64,000 nt of DNA from Posidonia oceanica (taxonomy: Eukaryota; Streptophyta; Magnoliopsida; Alismatales; Posidoniaceae), in assembly GCA_037176725.1 (NCBI GenBank), contig JAZBRS010000059.1, positions 11,705,001-11,769,000 on the forward strand, in the 5' to 3' direction. The position numbers were made by a program, and so were the translations under genes. Within the stretch, counting starts at the first letter, position 1, and each line of letters starts with the position of its first letter. Positions 22,091-34,891 of this stretch are shown here, in pieces. The notes beneath the pieces are model-generated. The model was not told the DNA's origin, did not search any database, and saw only the letters and a program-made list of their open reading frames with translations.

Positions 22091-23393
22091 TGCTAACCTA
22101 GATCGCGTGAGAATAGGACTGCGACGTGTGTTCAAGCGGTGAGTCCTAAGAGGAGCTATCGTCACAAATGTGGATAGCTCAGAGGGGGAATGGTCGCGAA
22201 TGAAGTTGCAAAAAGGGGCGTCAACGAGGGTCGGTACTCGAGCTCTGGCAAAGGGAAACTCGCTTTACCGATCACGCTGACACAACAGAAGGAAATTAGG
22301 GTTAAAAACTAAAAGATGAATGCAAATGAGTTAGTTAAATGGCATGAATGATATGCATGCTTTCTAGTATGCCCCCCCTCACCTAACTAGTGTGTCCTAG
22401 TAAGGTAATCTCCTTCGGGTATCCCTGGGTGTACGGGTCACCGACTCAGGTCAGAAAATTAGGTTCCCTGTCTAACTCCCGGCCCAAAGCTCAGGAAATG
22501 ATAGGGTGGTGCGTTGGTGGCCTCTACCCCGCCAAAGCGTGGGTGGTACCCTCTACTAACACCGACACGACCCCCGGACGAGGGGGGGACAGACCGACTG
22601 ACTCGTGCCACGCCCAAAGCGGTGGAACAAGAAGCCGGGACCGTCCTTCGCAGACTAATAGGTGGACTCAGATGAGAAGAATGCATGCCCTATATGATGC
22701 TTATGCAAATGCTTAAAGTCTTTTATCTTGCACATTTTATTAACCAGAGGGAGTGAAGGATTGTTCAGAGTCTCTAGTTGCTCCTAGGAGTTCTTTTTAC
22801 TTGCGGTTTTTAATTAACCATGGGGGGAGCAAACAAGTCTCTACTATCCTAGGCATGGCGTGTGCGAAAGGGAAGAAAATCAGTCAAGGATGGTAGGCAG
22901 ACAATCATAGAACACAACAAAAGGCAAGTGCATGGCATGTGCAGGTGTTTGTGAGCATGATGGTGAAGAAAAACATTCATCAAGTCAAAAGGCATGCATG
23001 TGCGTGCGTAGTGACATAGCAAAGGTGTAAAAGAAGCATTCAACATTCAAAAAGCATGTATTGTTGCCAAACAAGTATGTAGACATGCAATGTGCGATAA
23101 CTAAAGCAGTAATAAGCAAGTAAGGCAAGGAAAATAAAGACAAGTAAGCTGTAAAGGAAGTAAGAGCATAAGCAAGACAATAAGTAAATAAACAAGCAGA
23201 GAAGCAAAGCCAAGCGAAAGGGAGCGCAAACCAAGGCGAAAGAGGTGCAAAACCTAAGCAAAGTAGCCACAAAGCGACTTTCTAGGAGTTTGCACAGGAA
23301 AACGAGCAAAGCAGGCAAAGAAGGCACACAAGACAGGCAAAACTGCGAAAATAGGCGAGCGAAAAAGCCAGGAACGAAAGCCGGAGTCTAGCA
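22091..23393 (-). other. 5' leader of element A, non-coding
   Basis: These 1.3 kb between primer site and gag are homologous to B's leader at 3804-5122. I see no supported gene; the Leu/Phe/Cys-rich open frames are not conserved as proteins between A and B. Confidence 0.65.
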
Positions 23394-23411
23394 TCCCCAG
23401 CGGAGTCGCCA
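23394..23411 (-). promoter_or_regulatory. Primer binding site of element A
   Basis: On the minus strand TGGCGACTCCGCTGGGGA begins one base after the LTR end. It is complementary to a tRNA 3' end of the form TCCCCAGCGGAGTCGCCA, probably tRNA-Arg as described for Ogre-type elements. Confidence 0.88.
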
Positions 23412-23412
23412 C

Positions 23413-26400
23413 TGTAGCGATCCCGATCGGAATCAGGCTCGCTATTAGCGGCGATTGGATCCGAGGAAGAGGCTCAACTCGAAAACACTTAAAATCGAGG
23501 AGAAAAGAGAGAAAGATAAGACTAATCAGAGTCGCCACCATGTCCATTAACGGGAGACAAGGAAAATCGAGGGAAATGCGTGAATTAACACGCAAAACCA
23601 AGAAATGCAAAGCAAAGCAATGCAATGGAAACAAATGCAAATACATGCAAAAGAGATGACTCTAGCCTAGGATAAGGGCAGTATGGTCATTGCAGGCCAA
23701 AAGACAGGGCAAGGACTCCTGTTACGTGCGGGGAAGGTGTTAGGCACCCCCGACACGCCCGAGAATCGGTCTTTCTAGGCTTACGCTCGCATACGCAGGG
23801 AAATGCAGGATTGAATGCCTATGTGCCTATGAATGCCTAAATGAATGCTCAAGGTGTGCTCTAAGTGGAGAGATGCAGGGCAAGGAAGTAAACGTGCTGT
23901 CTAAGTGCTCAGCTACGCTGTCCGTGTTCCGAACCGGGCGAAACCTGGCTCGTGAGAACTCCAGGCAGTAAGCATCACAGCCCTATATGCAAATGCAAGC
24001 GAAAAAGCAAAACAACGGCAAAACCATGCAATGCGACCGACATGCAAGAGAAAACGGCGCAAAGCACGCAAAACGAGGCAAAAAACAAGAAAGCGCGCAA
24101 AACGGTGTAAAAAGACAAGGTCGGCACGCAAAACAGGCGAGAAAGCAAGGCGGCAAGCAAATCGGTGCAAAAGGCGATGACGGGCACGCAAAACTGTGCC
24201 AAAAACAGGGCGAGCGCGCAAAACGACGCGAAAGACAAAGCAGGCACGCAAAACGGTGCCAAAACGAGAGCAGGTACGCAAAACGGTGCCAAAAGCTACG
24301 AGATAAAACCTCGGAAAAGCTGTGCGAATGCAAATGCAAGGAAAAGATTAGAAGCAGTAAAAGGAGAAGTAGAACAACGCATGTGTGAGAACAGGCGCTG
24401 TTTGGGGCCACACAGAGTAGGTGTGAAGACCTACAAAGGGGAGAGTGAGCAAACAGGGGGATTGCCACCTCTTTTGCGACCATTTCCCGCTAAATCGTTC
24501 CACGGTGTGTCTCGCACGCTGCCCAAAGCTCGCGATGCGATCGGATCGTGGAAAAGGGGGAAGAAAGTCACATTAAGTGGTGAATCCAAGGAAAACTCAA
24601 CACGAAACGCCCAAGAGTACGTGAAACAGGGATCTGAGTTGATAGACAAGAGGAGGAGATCCTATTCTACATGCTCAAAGAGACAGAAATCGAAAACGAG
24701 GAAAACTATGCAAATGGCATGCAAATGAATGCAATGCAGGAGTTCAGGAGGACATACCTGGAAATCCGGGAGCCTGATCTGAGATCTGCTTGGTCCATGC
24801 TGAAGAGCGCTTCGCTGCGGTCGCTTGGGCAGCTTACTTGAGAAGATCCAACGGCCGGATCGGAAGATATCGCAGCTTCAAGGCAGGAAGGCCAGAACGG
24901 GGGAGAAGAACAGATCTAGGTGTTTAGGAGGTCCTAGGGGTGTGCAAAAGGTCCTCTCAAGTGAAGGGGAGCTAAAGGTGCTTAGTGTGTACAAAGGGAC
25001 GCTAAAATGCAAAGCTAAATAAATGCAGGATGCATGCAAGAGGCAAGAAAAGACAAGAGGGGAATTTTTAGAAAAATAGAGGTTCAAATGCCATTTTTGA
25101 AAAGAGAAGGGGGCTAAATGCAAATTTTCAAAAAAGGATGGGGCCCACAGGAGAGAGTTTTGAAAACAGGAGAGGGCAGGGCTTTATTTTGCAAAAGACT
25201 GGGCTCAGAAAGCTATTTTGAAAAGAGGGCATGCATTGGAAGAAGTTTAGAAAACAAATGGAAATCAGAGGGTAATTTTGGAAAAAACTAGGGTCTAAAG
25301 TGCAAATTTTCCAGAAAACAGGGTTCTGGGGAGTCTGGGAATGCAAGTGGAGGGTCTACATGCAATTTTGCAGACATGGGAGCTAAGATGCAATTTCAGG
25401 GGCAAAACAGTCTTTTTACATGATTTTTAAAGGATGCAAGGACCTATGTGTAATTTTTGAATCATGCAGGGGTCGAATATGCAATTTTATATGGTAAACA
25501 TGCTCTGAAATCAGAAGACAGGACTGATGTGCAATTTTTGGGAAAAACAGGGTTAAAAATGCAATGCAATAAGCCAAAATGCATGGAAAACAGTTACTGC
25601 ATATTTAAAATGGACCTACATGCAAAAATGCAAAACCATGGGGTAAAATATGCAATGCAGTATGCAAAAATTAAAAATGAAACCTAAGTTACTACAGTGC
25701 ACAGGACCTAGATGCAAAAACAACGAAATGCAGGGACACAGAATGCAATTTTATATGGTAAAAATGATGCATTTAAATGAACTGATTTAATGCAAGACCT
25801 ATATGCAAAAATGGAAACCAGAGGGGCTAAAACACAAAAAATTACAACTAAACAGCACAGTGAAAGGACTGGGATGTAAATACAGAAAAGTAGGAATAAT
25901 TAAAGCAATTTTGCATGGTTTTAAATTAAAAACTATGCAGATTAAAAGGCATAAGGACCAGAATGCAAAAATGAAATAACTTAAGGCAGACATGCAATAT
26001 TCACACAGAAACTTTATAATTGGAAAAATAAAGGAACAGTGACTTGCCGGCGATGGTAGGTACTGTAGTAGTAAGCTACCGGACCTTAGCACCGCCGGCA
26101 CAGGGGGCTTGTGGAGGCGCTGATCAGCGGGAGCTGGGGCTGACGTCCGTGCGGAGCTCCGGGGACCATCGGGGCGACGTTCCGTTGGCTGGAGCATCGG
26201 GAAGAGCGGAGGCCGGCGCCGGAGAAGAAGCTCTGTCCGGCGAGTCGCGATCGGAGCAGGTAGGTCGGAGACTTGCTTCTGGACGGCGGAAAAGCAGCAG
26301 AGGAAGGAGAGAGAGCGGAGGAGGTGAAGAAATACCTGTTTTCGCGTCTAGTGCGTCCTCCCGACCTCAGCAGTGTCGGAGCTGGCCGGCGACGCTCGTC

Positions 26401-29187
26401 TGGTTGCAGCGGCGATCTCCAGCGGCTCGCGGTGGCTGGGGCTTCCTTAGGGTGACCTTCCGGAGCTCCCTGGGTGATCGGACGGAGTTTCTGCAGCTCA
26501 AGCGGAGAAATGGATTTTTTGGGTCCTCAGGTTGCTGCCGGAGGTGGGGGACCTTGTCTACTGCTCGTCTGGTGGAAAGGAACCCTCCGGGAGGTTGCTG
26601 GGGGTCTGGAGAAGGGATTTGGATGGTTGGAAAGGGTTTCTGGAAGGTGTGGAGAGAGTTTCGGAGTTGGGTCCGATTTTGGTCTGAGGTTAGGATAGGT
26701 GTTTGTTGTGGAGTTTGGAAGCTGTGGTGGATGGTTGGGTTCGAGGTCGGAGGCTCTGGAAAGGTGGAGGTTCGGTGAGTCTTTGGGTGGATTTTGGGAG
26801 AAGGTTGTGGGCTGGAGTGGAGGGAATTGCTGAGGGGAGTTGTGTTGGGTTCTGGTTGGTGTTCAGTGTGATTTGAAGGTGTTTCGTGCAGTGGAAAGGC
26901 AATGGGATGGTGGAGGGAGATAGCTGGGTTGCTGGGTGAGTTTGGGGGATCAATTGGAAGAGGAATTGGGACTTGGACGGGGTTTGGGTTATTGGAAAAA
27001 GAAGGAGAAGTCTTGCTTAAATCAGAGGAAGAAAAGTGGAGGATTTTCAGTGGGGTAATGCTCTGGATTTGGGGAACTCTCTCTGGGACGCAAAGTTGGC
27101 TCTCAGACACTCTTTCTGGCCACACTCTTTTCTAGAAATTGGAGGAGGCAGAGAAGAAGAAAGGAGCTGCTCAGGTGGAAGAAACGGAATGGATTCTGGC
27201 TTCTGGAATTGGGCTCTGAGGTCTGCTCTCTCTGGATTCTCTCTGATTTTTCTCCCGCTGATGATTGTTGCCAACTGATGGAAATGAAGGAAGGGCAGCT
27301 TATATCTAGTGGAGGCCGGTTGCTGGCGCGCTAGAAGATTTGAAATCCACCGGCGGCACTGCAGCAGACGCGATGGATGTCGGCCGGCAATGAATGCCTC
27401 CGGAAAAGACGCTGAGATGGAGGTGAAGCGGCGAGCTCTGGTGCTGATTGGATGGAAGCTCAAATTCAAACGGAGGAGGGAATACTGCAGCAGCTGCTCG
27501 CGGGAGAACAGACGGGAGAAAATGCAGAGAAGGTGGGGAAGAAGAAGGAAGAAGGAGGCCGGACTGTGGACCGAAGGAAAAAGAAATAAAAGAAAAAAGA
27601 AAAACGGGCCGGATTGGGCCCAGTAAGGAAAGGAAAGAAAGAAAAAGAGAAGTAAGAAAGAAGAGAGGGTAGAATGGGGAAATAAAATTAGTAAAAAGGA
27701 ACTAAAAATAAATAAAAATACTAGAAAGGTTGTGATGTGAATTAGGGTTTTAATTAAATTTTTTAATGGCCATTTTGGGTTGATTAATGTGTTTTGGGCT
27801 TGATTAGGGTTTTAGGGTTTTGGTTTTGCTTTTAATTAGTTTTCACTTGATTAAATGTTTGTTAAACCTTTTTTAAATTGTTTTAAAAATTGTGCTTCCC
27901 TTGTTGGACACTTAGGATATTGATTAGGATTTTTTAGGATTTATTTTCGTATTAACCAGGGTTGTTTTTAGGTTTTTAAGTTTTAGTCTCCTTAGGGTTT
28001 TTTCTTTCTTAAGTCTTTTAAATTATGCCTTGATTTTTATTTGTTGATTTTTCTTGAAGTTTTTAGTTAGATTTCTCTTGTCTGATTAGGTGTTTTTAGG
28101 TCTTTTAAATGTGTTTTTCTTTTCCCTTTTTTAGTTAAGTTTTTATGTTGTTCTTCTTATGTTTATTAGGTTAAGTCTTTTGCTTCTTTAATTACTTGCT
28201 TTAATGTTTGTTTTTTGATTCTTCTTTTTAGGGTTTGCTTTTTTAATTCTTCTGATGGGATTTTTACTTTTGGTGGGTTTTGATTTCATTTTAGTTTTTT
28301 TTTCTTGATTTTTCAGTATTTTCTTTTGATTTGTTTTGCATTTTTTAGCCTACATGCTTGGTTTTCCTTTTAGCTTGATTTAGTTAAGTTTAGGTTTTTA
28401 ATTGCTTGTTTAATGTTTTTTAATTGTTTTTCTTAGGGTTCTGATTTGTTTCTTTTATGTTTTGGAGTTTCACAGATTTTTAGGGGTTTTTATGGATTTT
28501 TGCAAAAGAAAGAAAAGGAAAAGAGAAGGAGGAAAGAAATGGAAAAAGGGGGAAATAAAAGGAACAGAGATAAGTTGGAGGGAAATGATTTTTAAAATTC
28601 AGGGAAAATGTTAAAAATAAAATAAAGATAGGAATAAGATAGAGGAAGGACAGAAGCACAAAGGGGGCCCACAGCCAGACCAGAGAAGGAGCAAGAAGGG
28701 GATGAAAAGAGAGATGATAATCAGGAGAGAGAGAGGAGAGAGAAAATGATAATCCCGGAGAGAGAAAAGGATAATTTGAGTGAATGGAGGTCTTAAAGGT
28801 CTTGGAATGGGATGAAAATTGGTGAGTGGGCAGTCTAGGGTTTGAGGTGTTGGTTCTGAAGTTTTGGTTTGATTCTAAGAAGGTTTTGGAGGGGTTTTGA
28901 GGTGTAGAAAAAGGGTAGTTTTACCTAGGTTTTCTAGGGTTTTTGGGAATGGTCTAGGTTTGAAAGTTTCTAAGTTCTTGGGTAGGTTTGCTAAGTGGGT
29001 GTTGGTGGGTTTTCCTATGGATTTTGGTTAGGTTTTGAGCTTGGGAAGGGGGGTAAAGGCTTAGGTCAAGTTTGCTTGGTTTTGAAGGGTAAAGATTAGG
29101 GTTAAGGTTTGGTTTGTTTGGGTTTGAGTCCAGCAATCACCAGGAGGGCTCCAAGTGGTCCAAGCCTGCCAAGATGGGGTGTCAACA
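23413..29187 (-). mobile_element. Element A: 5' LTR (5775 bp)
   Basis: Partner of 5616-11388 with the same termini. It holds the same internal layout: conserved R/U5 block about 23675-23820, 30-bp repeat 24055-24300, TGCAATTTT-type repeats about 25080-26020, GC-rich stretch 26045-27560, TATA-like site 27299-27304, T-rich stretch 27720-28500. The sense transcript would start inside this copy. Confidence 0.95.
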
Positions 29188-29192
29188 CCATG
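29188..29192. repeat. Right target-site duplication of element A (CCATG)
   Basis: CCATG follows the LTR terminus TGTCAACA and equals 5611-5615. Confidence 0.95.
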
Positions 29193-32100
29193 AATGCCTA
29201 ATTAGATGCTCATAGGTGTGCTCTAAGTGATGGAATGCAATGCAAGGAATTAAACGTGCTATCTAGGTGCTCAGCAATGCTGTCTGTGTTCTGAACCGGA
29301 CGAACCCTGGTTCGTGAGAACTCCAGGTAGTAAGCATCACTGCCTTATATGCAAATGCAGAAGAAAGAACAAAACATCGATAAAACCAAGCAATGCAGCG
29401 ACATGCAAGAAAAAACAGCATAAAACACGCAAAACGGTACGAGAAACTGAAGTTGGCACGTGAAACGGTGCAAAAACAAAGTAGGCACGCAAAACGGTAC
29501 AAGAAACAAAGCAAGCACTCAAAATGGTGCAAGAAACAAGGCAGGCATGCAAAATAGTGTGAAAAACAAAGCATGCATGCGAAACGGTGAGAGAAAACAA
29601 AGCAGGCACGCAAAACGGTGCAAGAAACAGAGCAGGCACGTAAAACGGTGCAAGAAACAAATCAGGCACGCAAAAAGGTGCAAGAAGCAAACCGGGCACG
29701 CAAAATGGTGCCAAAGCAAGCGGAATAAAACATCGATAAAGGCATGCAGATGCAGATGCAAAGGAGAAGAGCAAGAGAAGCAAGGAGGGGCAAACGGTGT
29801 AGGTGTGAGAACCAACAATGTTTAGGGACCACACAATGTAGGCGTGAAGACCTACAAAGGGGAAAGGAAGCAAGTGGAGGGATCACCACTGTTCTGTGAC
29901 TATTTCCCACTAATCCGTCCCACGATGTGTCTCGCACGCTGCCAAAAGCTCGCGGTGCAATCGGATCGTGGAAAAGGAGGAAGATGATCGCAATTAGTAG
30001 TGAATCCAGGGAAAACTCGACCAAAAACACTAAGAGTACGTTGAAAGGGGAGATAGAGTTGATAAGCAAGAAGAAGGGGTCCTAATCTACATGCTCGAGA
30101 AAATGGGAAGCAAACCATGCATGCAATGCAAATGATGTGCAAAAATGCTGTGCAGGGGTTCAGGAGGACTTACCTTGGGGATCTGAAGCCTGATCAGAGA
30201 AGTGCTTGGTTTGCATTGAAGTGCGCTCCTCCAGGGTTGTCTAGGTAGCTTGGTTGAGAAGATTCAGCGGTCTGATCAGAAGATGTGTAGGCTTCAAGGA
30301 AGAAGGGCCAAGAACAAGGGAGAAGAATGGATCTAAGTGTAAAAGAGGTTCTAGGGGTGTGCAAAACAAGTCCTCCCACATACATGGCAGCTAGGAATGC
30401 TTAAGTGTGTGCAAAGATGCTAAATGCAAAGATGTATGGGTGCAATGCATGCAAAAATGCAAGAAATAGACCTAAGAGTGATCTTTTAGAAAAGTTAAGG
30501 ACCTAAATGTAAGTTTTTGAAAAAGTTAGGGACCTATATGCAAAGATTTTGAAAAAATTGAGGACCTAAATGTAAAAATTTTGAAAAGTTAGGGGCTTAA
30601 ATGCAAAATTTTTGAAAAGATGAGGGTCTAGATGCAATTAAAATAAAATACAGGGTCTGAAATGCAATTTAATAAGGTAAAACATGCATTTAAATGAGTT
30701 TTGAAAACATGCAGAGGACTAACATGCAATTTTGAAACATGTAGGGGCTAAAATGCAATTTTATAAGGTAAAATGTGCTCTTAAATGCTATGTGAATGCA
30801 AACAGTGGACTAATGTGCAATTTTGAAACATACAGGGGCTAAAATGTAATTTTATAAGGAAAAATATGCTCTTAAATTATTTTTGTAAACATGCTGAGGA
30901 CTAATGTGTAATTTTGAAACATGCAGGGGCTAAAATGCAATTATATAAGGAAAACATGCTTTTAAATGATGCTGTGCATGCAAATGAAGGACTAGAGTGC
31001 AAATATCAGAAAACATGGGGTAAAAAATGCAATGTAGTAAGGAAAAGATAGAAATTAAATGAATGGATGAACTAGACAGAGGACTAAATGGCAAATAAAA
31101 TAAAGATCAAGACTAAAAAGCAATTTAATAAGGAAAAAACAGAAGATTAAATGAGTTTTAACAACCAAAGGACTAAAATGCAAAAATAAAAAGCTACTAG
31201 ACTAGAAAATAAAGATCAGAAAACTTATTTGAACTACAGCAGGACCATAATGTAAATAAAATAAATAGTAGGACTGGAACTTAAAAGATAGAAATATAAA
31301 TTGAACTAGAGCTGGACTGAAACGTAAATAAAATAAATAACTGGGCTGGAATTAAAGAAAAGTAAAAAAACTGTAACTACAGAGGACTAAAAAGTAAATA
31401 AAAAAAACATGCTGGACTGGAAATAAAATAAATTTAATGCTTTTACTTAATAGGAGGATTAACATGCAAATTAGCAGAACTATAGGTTTTTCATGCAATT
31501 TTATAAGGTTTTAATTTAAATTTAAATGATTCTTAAACGATGGTAGGATTGAAAAGCAATTAAATAAAAATGCAAGGCAGAAATGCAATTTTTGGCAAAA
31601 TAAGCAAGCTAAGTAAAAATAACTGCACACTAAAAACAGAGGAAAATCAGGCACTGTAGCAAAATGCTACCAGTGCCCAAAGAGGGGGAAGAAGGCTGCT
31701 GGAGAGGCGCAGAGTGGTTGGGAACCTTCGCCAGAGCAACATAGAGGCTGGAGCGGCGTCGGCGGGCGATGACGCGGCCGGGAGCAAACCGGAGAGGGCG
31801 GTGGAGCTTGACAAGCCATCTGGAAGCAGAGTGGACGACTAGAGCGTCGCTAGAGGATTCTGGAGGCAGGGCTGCACTCTTGGAGGCTTCGCGGAGCTCA
31901 AGCGATCCTCGGCGGAGCTTTCTGCAGGCCGGAGCGACGAGGCGAGCTCGGAGCTTGCTAGAGAAGACGGGTCAGCGGCGATGCTGACCCAGCGTGAGAA
32001 GGAGTAGAACCCCATTCTGAGGGGCAGAAATGCGGGAGAAGGGGAGAACTAAGCTACTGGTGGAAAGAGTCACCTGTTTTGCAGTCCGGAGTGTCCCCCC

Positions 32101-34513
32101 GACGTGGGTGGCTTCTGCAGATGCCGGCGAGGTTCGTCTGGGTGCTGGAGGAGTCGGCGGCGGCTCACGATCGTCGGGATCTGCTCCACGCGATCCTCCG
32201 GTGCTTGCTGAATGCCTGGACCGAAGCATCGCAGACCAGCGGAAGAGATGGTGATTTTGGGTGCTGTAGAAGTCGTCTGAGTTGGGGCGGTGATGTGTTG
32301 CTCCCTGGGCCAAGTGGAGGCCGCCGGTGAACTTTTAGAGGCTAGGTGATGGGTTCTGGAAGGTTAGATTGGGTCGGTGGAGGCGTGAGGAAGGAGGATT
32401 GCTGGTGGTGGATTTTCTGGCAGAGAAAGGGCTAAGTGTTTGTGGGTGGTTGGTTTGATGTTTGCTATGGTGTTGGGGAATTCTGGAGGAGGAGGTGTTG
32501 GGTTGCTGATGTGGATTTCAGGTGGATGAGGGGTGATTCTAGGCTGAGAATGGCTGTGGAATGGAGGGGAAGGGTTGCTGGAAGTTGGGTGAGATTGGGG
32601 GATGAATTGGGAGAGATTTGAAGGGCTGGAAGGTCCTGGATTAGTGGAAAAGAAGAGGAGGAAGAGCTCTGATTTTTGCAAAGGAAGGGGAGGAGAAATG
32701 CAGGCTTCTCCCGCTCTTAGGACGTTCTCTCCCTCAGGGTGACGAAAGGTGGTCGAAGGAAGAGCTGGGTGCTGGTTTTATCAGGGGCACGAAGGAGCTA
32801 GGCGCAGGCTAAAGGTTTCAAATCCCACCGGCGCGAGCACTACAGCTGATGGAGGTCAGCCGGCGAGACGACAGGCAGTAAATGCCTCTGGAGAAGCCGT
32901 TGAGAGAAGAGAGAGGAGGGGCGAGCTGTTGCTCGAGGTGACGAAGAGGGAAAGTTGAAATTCAAAGGAGGGAGGGAAGGCTGTTGGAGGTCGCAGGAAG
33001 GAAGAAGAAATCTGAAGAAGAAGAAGAAGGAAGAGGAAGAAGGAAGGAAGGGTGGAAGAGGCAGCTGCGGGAGTGGGCTGGGCCTGGCTCGGGCGGAAAA
33101 AAAAAAAGAGAAAAAAGAAAGGAAGGAAGGAGGGGAATGGGGCTAATGGGCCAGACCAAAAAGAAAAGTAGAAAAGAAAGAGAAAGAAAGGGAGAAAAGG
33201 AAAGGAAAAAAAGAGGAAGAAAACGAAAAATAGAAATAAAATAGAAAAGATTTGAAAATACTTTTAAAGTAGTTGTTTTTAAGTTAGGATTTTTAATTAG
33301 GTTTTTAAAAGATTGTTTTTTAATTAGTTAATTAGGGTTAGAAGGAGTTTTAGTCTTTGATTTAAGTTTTTAGGATTTTCTTTAAGTTTTCTTTAATTTG
33401 TTTTTTGATTTTGTTTAAATGTTTGTTAAGTTTTTTAATTGTTTTTTAGTTAGGTTTTTTCCTTTTTCTTTTTAATTAAGTTTTTAAGTTGTTTTAAAAT
33501 TTTCTAATCGTTTCTTTTAGATTTGTTAAGTGTTTTTTAATTACTTGTCTTAATGTTTTTAATTGTTTTCTTCTTTTTTTTTTAGGATTTGTTTTGTATT
33601 ATTTTTAATAGGGTTCTTATTTTTTGTTTGTTTTGATTATATTTTGGTTTTGCTTGATTTTATAGCATTTTCTTTTTTGTTGTTTTGTATTTTTTAGATT
33701 GCATTCTTAGTTTCCCTTTTTTAGTTAGGTTTTTGTTTTTAATTATTTGTTTAAGTTTTTAATTATTTCTTTTTAGGATTTTGATTTGTTTTCCTTTTTT
33801 AATTAGAGTTTTAAAGGCTTATTAAAGATTTAGTGGAAGAAAGGGAAAGAAAAAGATGAGGAAGAAGAAAAGGAAGAAATGGAGAAAGAAAGAAGAAAGA
33901 GAGGAGAGGGAGGAAAATAAATATTGGAAAATCAAGAGATAAGCTAAAAATAAAATAAAAATTCAAATAAAATGCAGAAAGGAGAGATGCATAAGCTGGG
34001 CCCACTGCCAAGTAAGGAAAAGAGAGAGAAGCGAGTGAAAAGAAGGAGAATAAGAAGGAGAGAGAGAGGAGAGAGAAAAGAATAATTCAGGAGAGAGAAA
34101 AGGATAATTTGGAGAAATGAAGGAGTTAGAAATTTGGAAAAGAGGTGGAATTTGGTGAGTGTTTGGCCTAGGGTCTCTAGTGTTTGACCTAGGGTTTGGA
34201 GTTAGATTTTGGAAGGTTTTGGAAGAGTTTTGGGATAAAAGGTAGTTTTACCTAGGTTTTCTAGGGTTTTTGGGAGTGGTTTTGGTTTGAAATTCTAAGG
34301 ATTTTTTGGTGGATTTTCTAAGTTAGGAAGGATGGGTTTTGCTATGGTTTTTGGGTAGTTTTTGAGTTTGGGAAATGGGTGTGATTCTAGGTTAGGTTTG
34401 GGCTTGATTTGAAGAGAAGGATGAGAGGAAAGGTGTAGGTTTGGACCTAGATTTGGATTCAGAAGCCACCAGAAGATTCCATTGATTTAACCTGTCAAAA
34501 TGGGGTGTCAACA
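29193..34513 (-). mobile_element. Element B: 5' LTR, main segment
   Basis: It continues B's LTR from the A insertion (5615) to its terminus TGTCAACA at 34513. The landmarks of A's LTR follow in the same order: 30-bp repeat units 29430-29715, TGCAATTTT-type repeats 30480-31620 with a unit of roughly 105 bp, a GC-rich part 31650-32960, a purine-rich part 32960-33250, then a T-rich part 33270-33830. It is clearly more diverged from A than A's two LTRs are from each other. It encodes no supported gene. Confidence 0.88.
29430..29715 (-). repeat. 30-bp tandem repeat in the LTR of B (about 9 units)
   Basis: Units with the + strand core GGCACGCAAAACGGTGCAAG and AAACAAAGCA-type spacers. It is homologous to the arrays in A, C and D. 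Confidence 0.85.
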
Positions 34514-34524
34514 CCATGTCAACA

Positions 34525-34830
34525 GGCGACTAACCTAGGCGCCACTCTAAGCGGCGACTGACAATCGTGGGCTCCGTTAACCAAATCGAACGGTTATTTT
34601 TGGTGATTGTGTCCCACGATCCCCTCGACAGCTAGGCGCCAACCTAACAGGCGACTAACGGTCGCGGAACTGCTACGGTTATTTCCCACGATCCCTTTGA
34701 CTGTTAGGCGCCAACTTAACTGGCAACTAACGATCGTGGCTCCCGTTAACCAAATTTCTACGATTTTCCACACGTTTGCTTGGGCGGTTGCTAGCCTAAG
34801 TCGCCTACACATGCGGCGATTGGCCATAAC
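34525..34830 (+). repeat. GGCGACTAAC...ATCGTGG repeats in the E LTR
   Basis: Units of roughly 65-100 bp combine GGCGCCAAC, CGGCGACTAAC, TCGTGG and CCCACGATC(C)CC. The same units are at 47630-48030 in the 3' LTR. Single copies of the GGCGACTAA motif also occur inside the element at 44400-44620 and 46320-46365. Confidence 0.8.
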
Positions 34831-34883
34831 TGCCACTTTTTCTAGAAATTTCTATGTGTTAACCACCCACACCCCTTGGAGTC

Positions 34884-34891
34884 TATAAATA
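34884..34891 (+). promoter_or_regulatory. TATA box of the E 5' LTR
   Basis: TATAAATA in the context GAGTCTATAAATAGACCC, conserved in the 3' LTR at 48086-48093. This is likely the U3 promoter, with transcription starting about 30 bases downstream. Confidence 0.75.

Larger units (their letters stand above)
5616..29187 (-). mobile_element. Element A: complete nested Tat/Ogre-like Ty3/gypsy element
   Basis: This 23,572-bp element lies on the minus strand. Its parts, in sense order, are 5' LTR 29187-23413, primer site 23411-23394, leader, gag, protease, linker, reverse transcriptase/RNase H/second RNase H, integrase, a 3' non-coding region, polypurine tract 11401-11389 and 3' LTR 11388-5616. LTR ends are TGTTGACACC...GGATCGCTACA and the target duplication is CCATG on both sides. 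The LTRs are 5773 and 5775 bp. They show 7 substitutions over about the first 240 bp of the + strand and essentially none over 9640-10640 versus 27456-28456, so the insertion is recent. All coding domains are in one frame, but nine stop codons make it non-functional as written. It was inserted into the LTR of element B. Confidence 0.97.
2746..34513 (-). mobile_element. Element B: Tat/Ogre-like retrotransposon, 5' part, split by A
   Basis: B is on the minus strand. Its 5' LTR runs from 34513 down to 29193, is interrupted by the complete element A, and resumes at 5615 down to 5142. It is followed by a primer site (5123-5140), a leader and gag as far as 2746, where element C has been inserted. 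Removing A and one CCATG copy rejoins B's LTR into about 5.8 kb, the same size as the LTRs of A. At the right end, TGTCAACA at 34506-34513 is the LTR terminus and 34514 onward is LTR sequence of element E, so B was inserted into E. Protease, pol and the 3' LTR of B lie off the window. Confidence 0.85.

Noticed and set aside
32950..33250. Lys/Glu/Arg-rich + strand frames
   Set aside because: Purine-run low complexity in the B LTR; homologous to similar runs in the A and D LTRs without frame conservation.
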